Shown: piece after piece, positions 62,213 to 64,000 of the stretch
Position numbering within the stretch: position 1 is the stretch's first letter
How the letters are laid out: every line of letters begins with the position of its first letter
Source: Rhizobiaceae bacterium
GTDB taxonomy: Bacteria > Pseudomonadota > Alphaproteobacteria > Rhizobiales > Rhizobiaceae
DNA length: 64,000 bases
NCBI GenBank assembly: GCA_029233925.1
Contig: JARGOX010000018.1
Location: 62,001-126,000, forward strand
Direction of reading: 5' to 3'
Made by a program: the position numbers and the translations under genes
Notes under the pieces: model-generated
The model's input: only the letters and a program-made list of their open reading frames with translations
Database searches by the model: none
Told to the model about the DNA's origin: nothing

Positions 62213-62941
62213 ATGCAGCACGCCCTGCGGCAAGCAGGCGACCTCGTCTATCCACCCGTCTGCCTCAGTTGCAGCGTTCGCACTGGTAGCCATGGCGGTA
62301 TGTGTGCTGATTGCTGGGGCCGGTTGCGCCCCGTCGAAAAACCCTGGTGTGATGTGCTGGGCACCCCTTTTTCATTTGATTTGGGAGAGGCCATTCTATC
62401 CGCCGAGGCCATTGCAGATCCCCCACCCTTCTCCAAAGCCAGATCAGCTGTGCTCTATGATGATCTGGCCAAGGCAATGGTCCATCGATTGAAATACAAG
62501 GATCGAACCGATCTGGCCATGACAATGGCACGCTGGATGGCGCGCGCGGGTTCCGAGCTGCTGAGCGAGACGCAGGCTATTGTTCCCGTTCCATTGCACA
62601 GACGGCGCCTCGTCACGCGCCATTACAACCAGTCAGCCGAACTTTCCCGGGCGCTTGCCAGGCACGCCGGGCTGCCGCATCTGCCTGCATCCCTGTTTCG
62701 ACGCAAAGCGACGCGCCAGCAGGTTGGCCTGGGGGCAAGGGCGCGTATCGAAAATGTAAATGGAGCCTTTGTTGTTCCCGAGAACAAATGTGCCGGGATT
62801 GAGGGAAAAGTGATACTTCTGATTGATGATGTCTATACAACGGGTGCAACGGTAAAATCTGCATCAAAGGCACTGTTGAAAGCGGGTGCCGGTGATGTTC
62901 TGGTGCTTACTTTTGCAAGGGTTGTACCCGCAGGCCTATAA
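62213..62941 (+). CDS. comF: ComF-family phosphoribosyltransferase-like protein
   Basis: A 242-aa protein with an N-terminal zinc site (Cys17, Cys20, Cys31, Cys34 in YPPVCLSCSVRTG and GMCADCWG) and a C-terminal PRTase domain with VILLIDDVYTTGATVKSAS. GGAAG before ATG 62213 decides the start over ATG 62165. ComF takes part in DNA uptake in naturally competent bacteria and is widespread in others, where its activity is unknown. It is followed by grxC. Confidence 0.9.
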   Translation: MQHALRQAGDLVYPPVCLSCSVRTGSHGGMCADCWGRLRPVEKPWCDVLGTPFSFDLGEAILSAEAIADPPPFSKARSAVLYDDLAKAMVHRLKYKDRTDLAMTMARWMARAGSELLSETQAIVPVPLHRRRLVTRHYNQSAELSRALARHAGLPHLPASLFRRKATRQQVGLGARARIENVNGAFVVPENKCAGIEGKVILLIDDVYTTGATVKSASKALLKAGAGDVLVLTFARVVPAGL

Positions 62942-63092
62942 ACACTATATGTGTTTGCCGATGGGCGTCGGAGCGCTTTTGAAAATGTGGAAGTGGATTT
63001 TCCGTTATCAGGCGCATGGATACAGATTCAGTAACGATCATCGGTATAATGGAGCGGTGATTTGTTCACAATATTCGAGTGTGGAGAATGAG

Positions 63093-63356
63093 ATGGCTGA
63101 AGTTGTCATATATACGCGTAATTTTTGTGGGTTCTGCACAGCTGCCAAGAGATTGCTTGATAGCAAAGGTGTTTCCTACACAGAACATGATGCTTCCTTT
63201 TCCAATGAACTGCGCAAGGAAATGATCCAGCGCGCCCATGGAAAGGCGACATTCCCCCAAATTTTTGTCGGCAAACGCCATGTAGGCGGCTGTGACGAAC
63301 TGCATGAACTCGAGCGCCGCGGGAAACTGGACGACCTGCTGCGTTCGGCAGCCTGA
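63093..63356 (+). CDS. grxC: Glutaredoxin 3
   Basis: An 87-aa thioredoxin-fold glutathione-dependent reductase. The redox pair is Cys12/Cys15 (RNFCGFCTAAKR). The cis-Pro lies in TFPQIFVGKRHVGG, with GGCDEL at the glutathione site. GGAGAATGAG precedes the ATG. It starts 151 bases after comF and is 10 bases from the amidase gene. CGFC in place of CPYC is a variant seen in some alphaproteobacteria. Confidence 0.94.
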   Translation: MAEVVIYTRNFCGFCTAAKRLLDSKGVSYTEHDASFSNELRKEMIQRAHGKATFPQIFVGKRHVGGCDELHELERRGKLDDLLRSAA

Positions 63357-63366
63357 AGGTGAAGAT

Positions 63367-64000
63367 GTGAACGCAGAGAAATTTTGCGCAGCTGCCATAC
63401 AGATGCGATCGGGAATGGATCCGATGCGCAACGCGATTGCCATGGCCGAGCAGGTGAAAGAAGCCGTGTCAAAGGGTGCGCACTATGTGCAAACCCCGGA
63501 AATGACCGGGGCGCTGGTCCGTGATCGGGCGACGTTGCGGGCCATTATTTGCAGTGAAGCAGATGATCCGATTGTCCGGTCGGCTGCTCAACTGGCTGCG
63601 TCGCATGGCATTTTTCTCCATATCGGATCGACAGCAATCGCCCTGGAGAATGGCAAGGTCGCCAACCGTTGCCTGCTGTTTGCGCCGGATGGAAAGATCG
63701 TGGCGCGTTACGACAAGATTCATATGTTCGATGTGGATCTCGACAATGGCGAAAGCTGGCGTGAAAGTGCGACCTATGAAGCAGGCAGCCGTGCCGTGGT
63801 GCAGGAATTGCCTTTTGCCAGACTTGGCCTTGGCATCTGTTACGATGTGCGCTTCCCGGCGCTTTTTCAGACCCAGGCCCTGGCTGGGGCTGATGTGCTG
63901 ACTGCGCCGGCGGCCTTTACACGGCAGACAGGAAAAGCACATTGGCACATATTGCAGCGCGCCCGGGCGATTGAAAACGGCGCATTCGTCATCTCTGCGG
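63367..64000 (+). CDS. Nitrilase-superfamily carbon-nitrogen hydrolase (3' end outside window)
   Basis: At least 211 residues, still open at the window edge. The Glu-Lys-Cys triad is visible: Glu in VQTPEMTGAL, Lys in ARYDKIHMFDVDL and Cys in LGICYDVRFPALF. The KIHMFDVDL segment and length fit the Nit1/omega-amidase branch, which hydrolyses deaminated glutathione or alpha-ketoglutaramate. Its position after grxC fits a glutathione repair role. GTG 63367 follows GAAGGTGA; no ATG start fits. Confidence 0.9.
   Translation, partial: MNAEKFCAAAIQMRSGMDPMRNAIAMAEQVKEAVSKGAHYVQTPEMTGALVRDRATLRAIICSEADDPIVRSAAQLAASHGIFLHIGSTAIALENGKVANRCLLFAPDGKIVARYDKIHMFDVDLDNGESWRESATYEAGSRAVVQELPFARLGLGICYDVRFPALFQTQALAGADVLTAPAAFTRQTGKAHWHILQRARAIENGAFVISA

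Overview
The window is a 64 kb stretch of an alphaproteobacterial chromosome, most likely from the Hyphomicrobiales (Rhizobiales). This rests on gene content and order: hisC-tyrC followed by a DUF2125 gene, ftsE-ftsX, hpt, a stand-alone CpdR receiver, a TIGR02302 (DUF4175) protein, lysA-lptM-argH divergent from tlpA, a cobalamin adenosyltransferase next to etfB-etfA and a 3-hydroxybutyryl-CoA dehydrogenase, then secA, a parvulin-type PPIase, argJ, mutT, a Flp pilin, comF and grxC. I cannot name the genus. There is no rRNA, CRISPR array, insertion sequence, integrase or phage gene.

Region 1 (1-16228) is accessory and catabolic. Two complete BMP-type (nucleoside class) ABC transporters face each other. 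The + strand operon (1-8815) carries the end of a BMP binding protein, a double ATPase and two permeases. A translationally coupled enzyme set follows: cysteine hydrolase, PfkB-family kinase, nucleoside phosphorylase, SIS-domain protein and aldehyde dehydrogenase. The - strand operon (16228-8846) carries a CodA-family deaminase, a second BMP binding protein, an amidase, a double ATPase and two permeases. The deaminase has Cys where E. coli CodA has the discriminating Asp314, the change associated with 5-methylcytosine deamination. Together they look like an uptake and breakdown locus for nucleosides or (modified) nucleobases. The full pathway is not obvious and is the most interesting content here.

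Region 2 (16.6-43.6 kb) is mostly housekeeping: aromatic amino acid synthesis, glutathione turnover, phospholipid acylation, the FtsEX division complex, purine salvage, cell-cycle proteolysis control (CpdR), lysine and arginine synthesis, electron-transfer flavoprotein with beta-oxidation, cobalamin adenosylation, a rhomboid protease, tRNA modification (GluQRS), base-excision repair and disulfide formation.

Region 3 (43.7-53.9 kb) is more variable. It holds tRNA-Leu(CAA) with a clear sigma70-type promoter, a pentapeptide-repeat protein, an acyl-CoA synthetase, a GNAT/BioF2-like acyltransferase paired with a polysaccharide flippase, a flavocytochrome c sulfide dehydrogenase pair with an unusual fused di-heme cytochrome, and a DUF2946-PepSY membrane pair. 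A strong bidirectional terminator (53853-53883) closes it.

Region 4 (53.9-64 kb) is again housekeeping: secA, a periplasmic PPIase, argJ, a GNAT protein, mutT, a Flp pilin, an NDUFAF5/BioC-like methyltransferase, comF, grxC and a nitrilase-family amidase cut by the window end. No percentages or database scores were computed; family names come from motif and sequence recognition.
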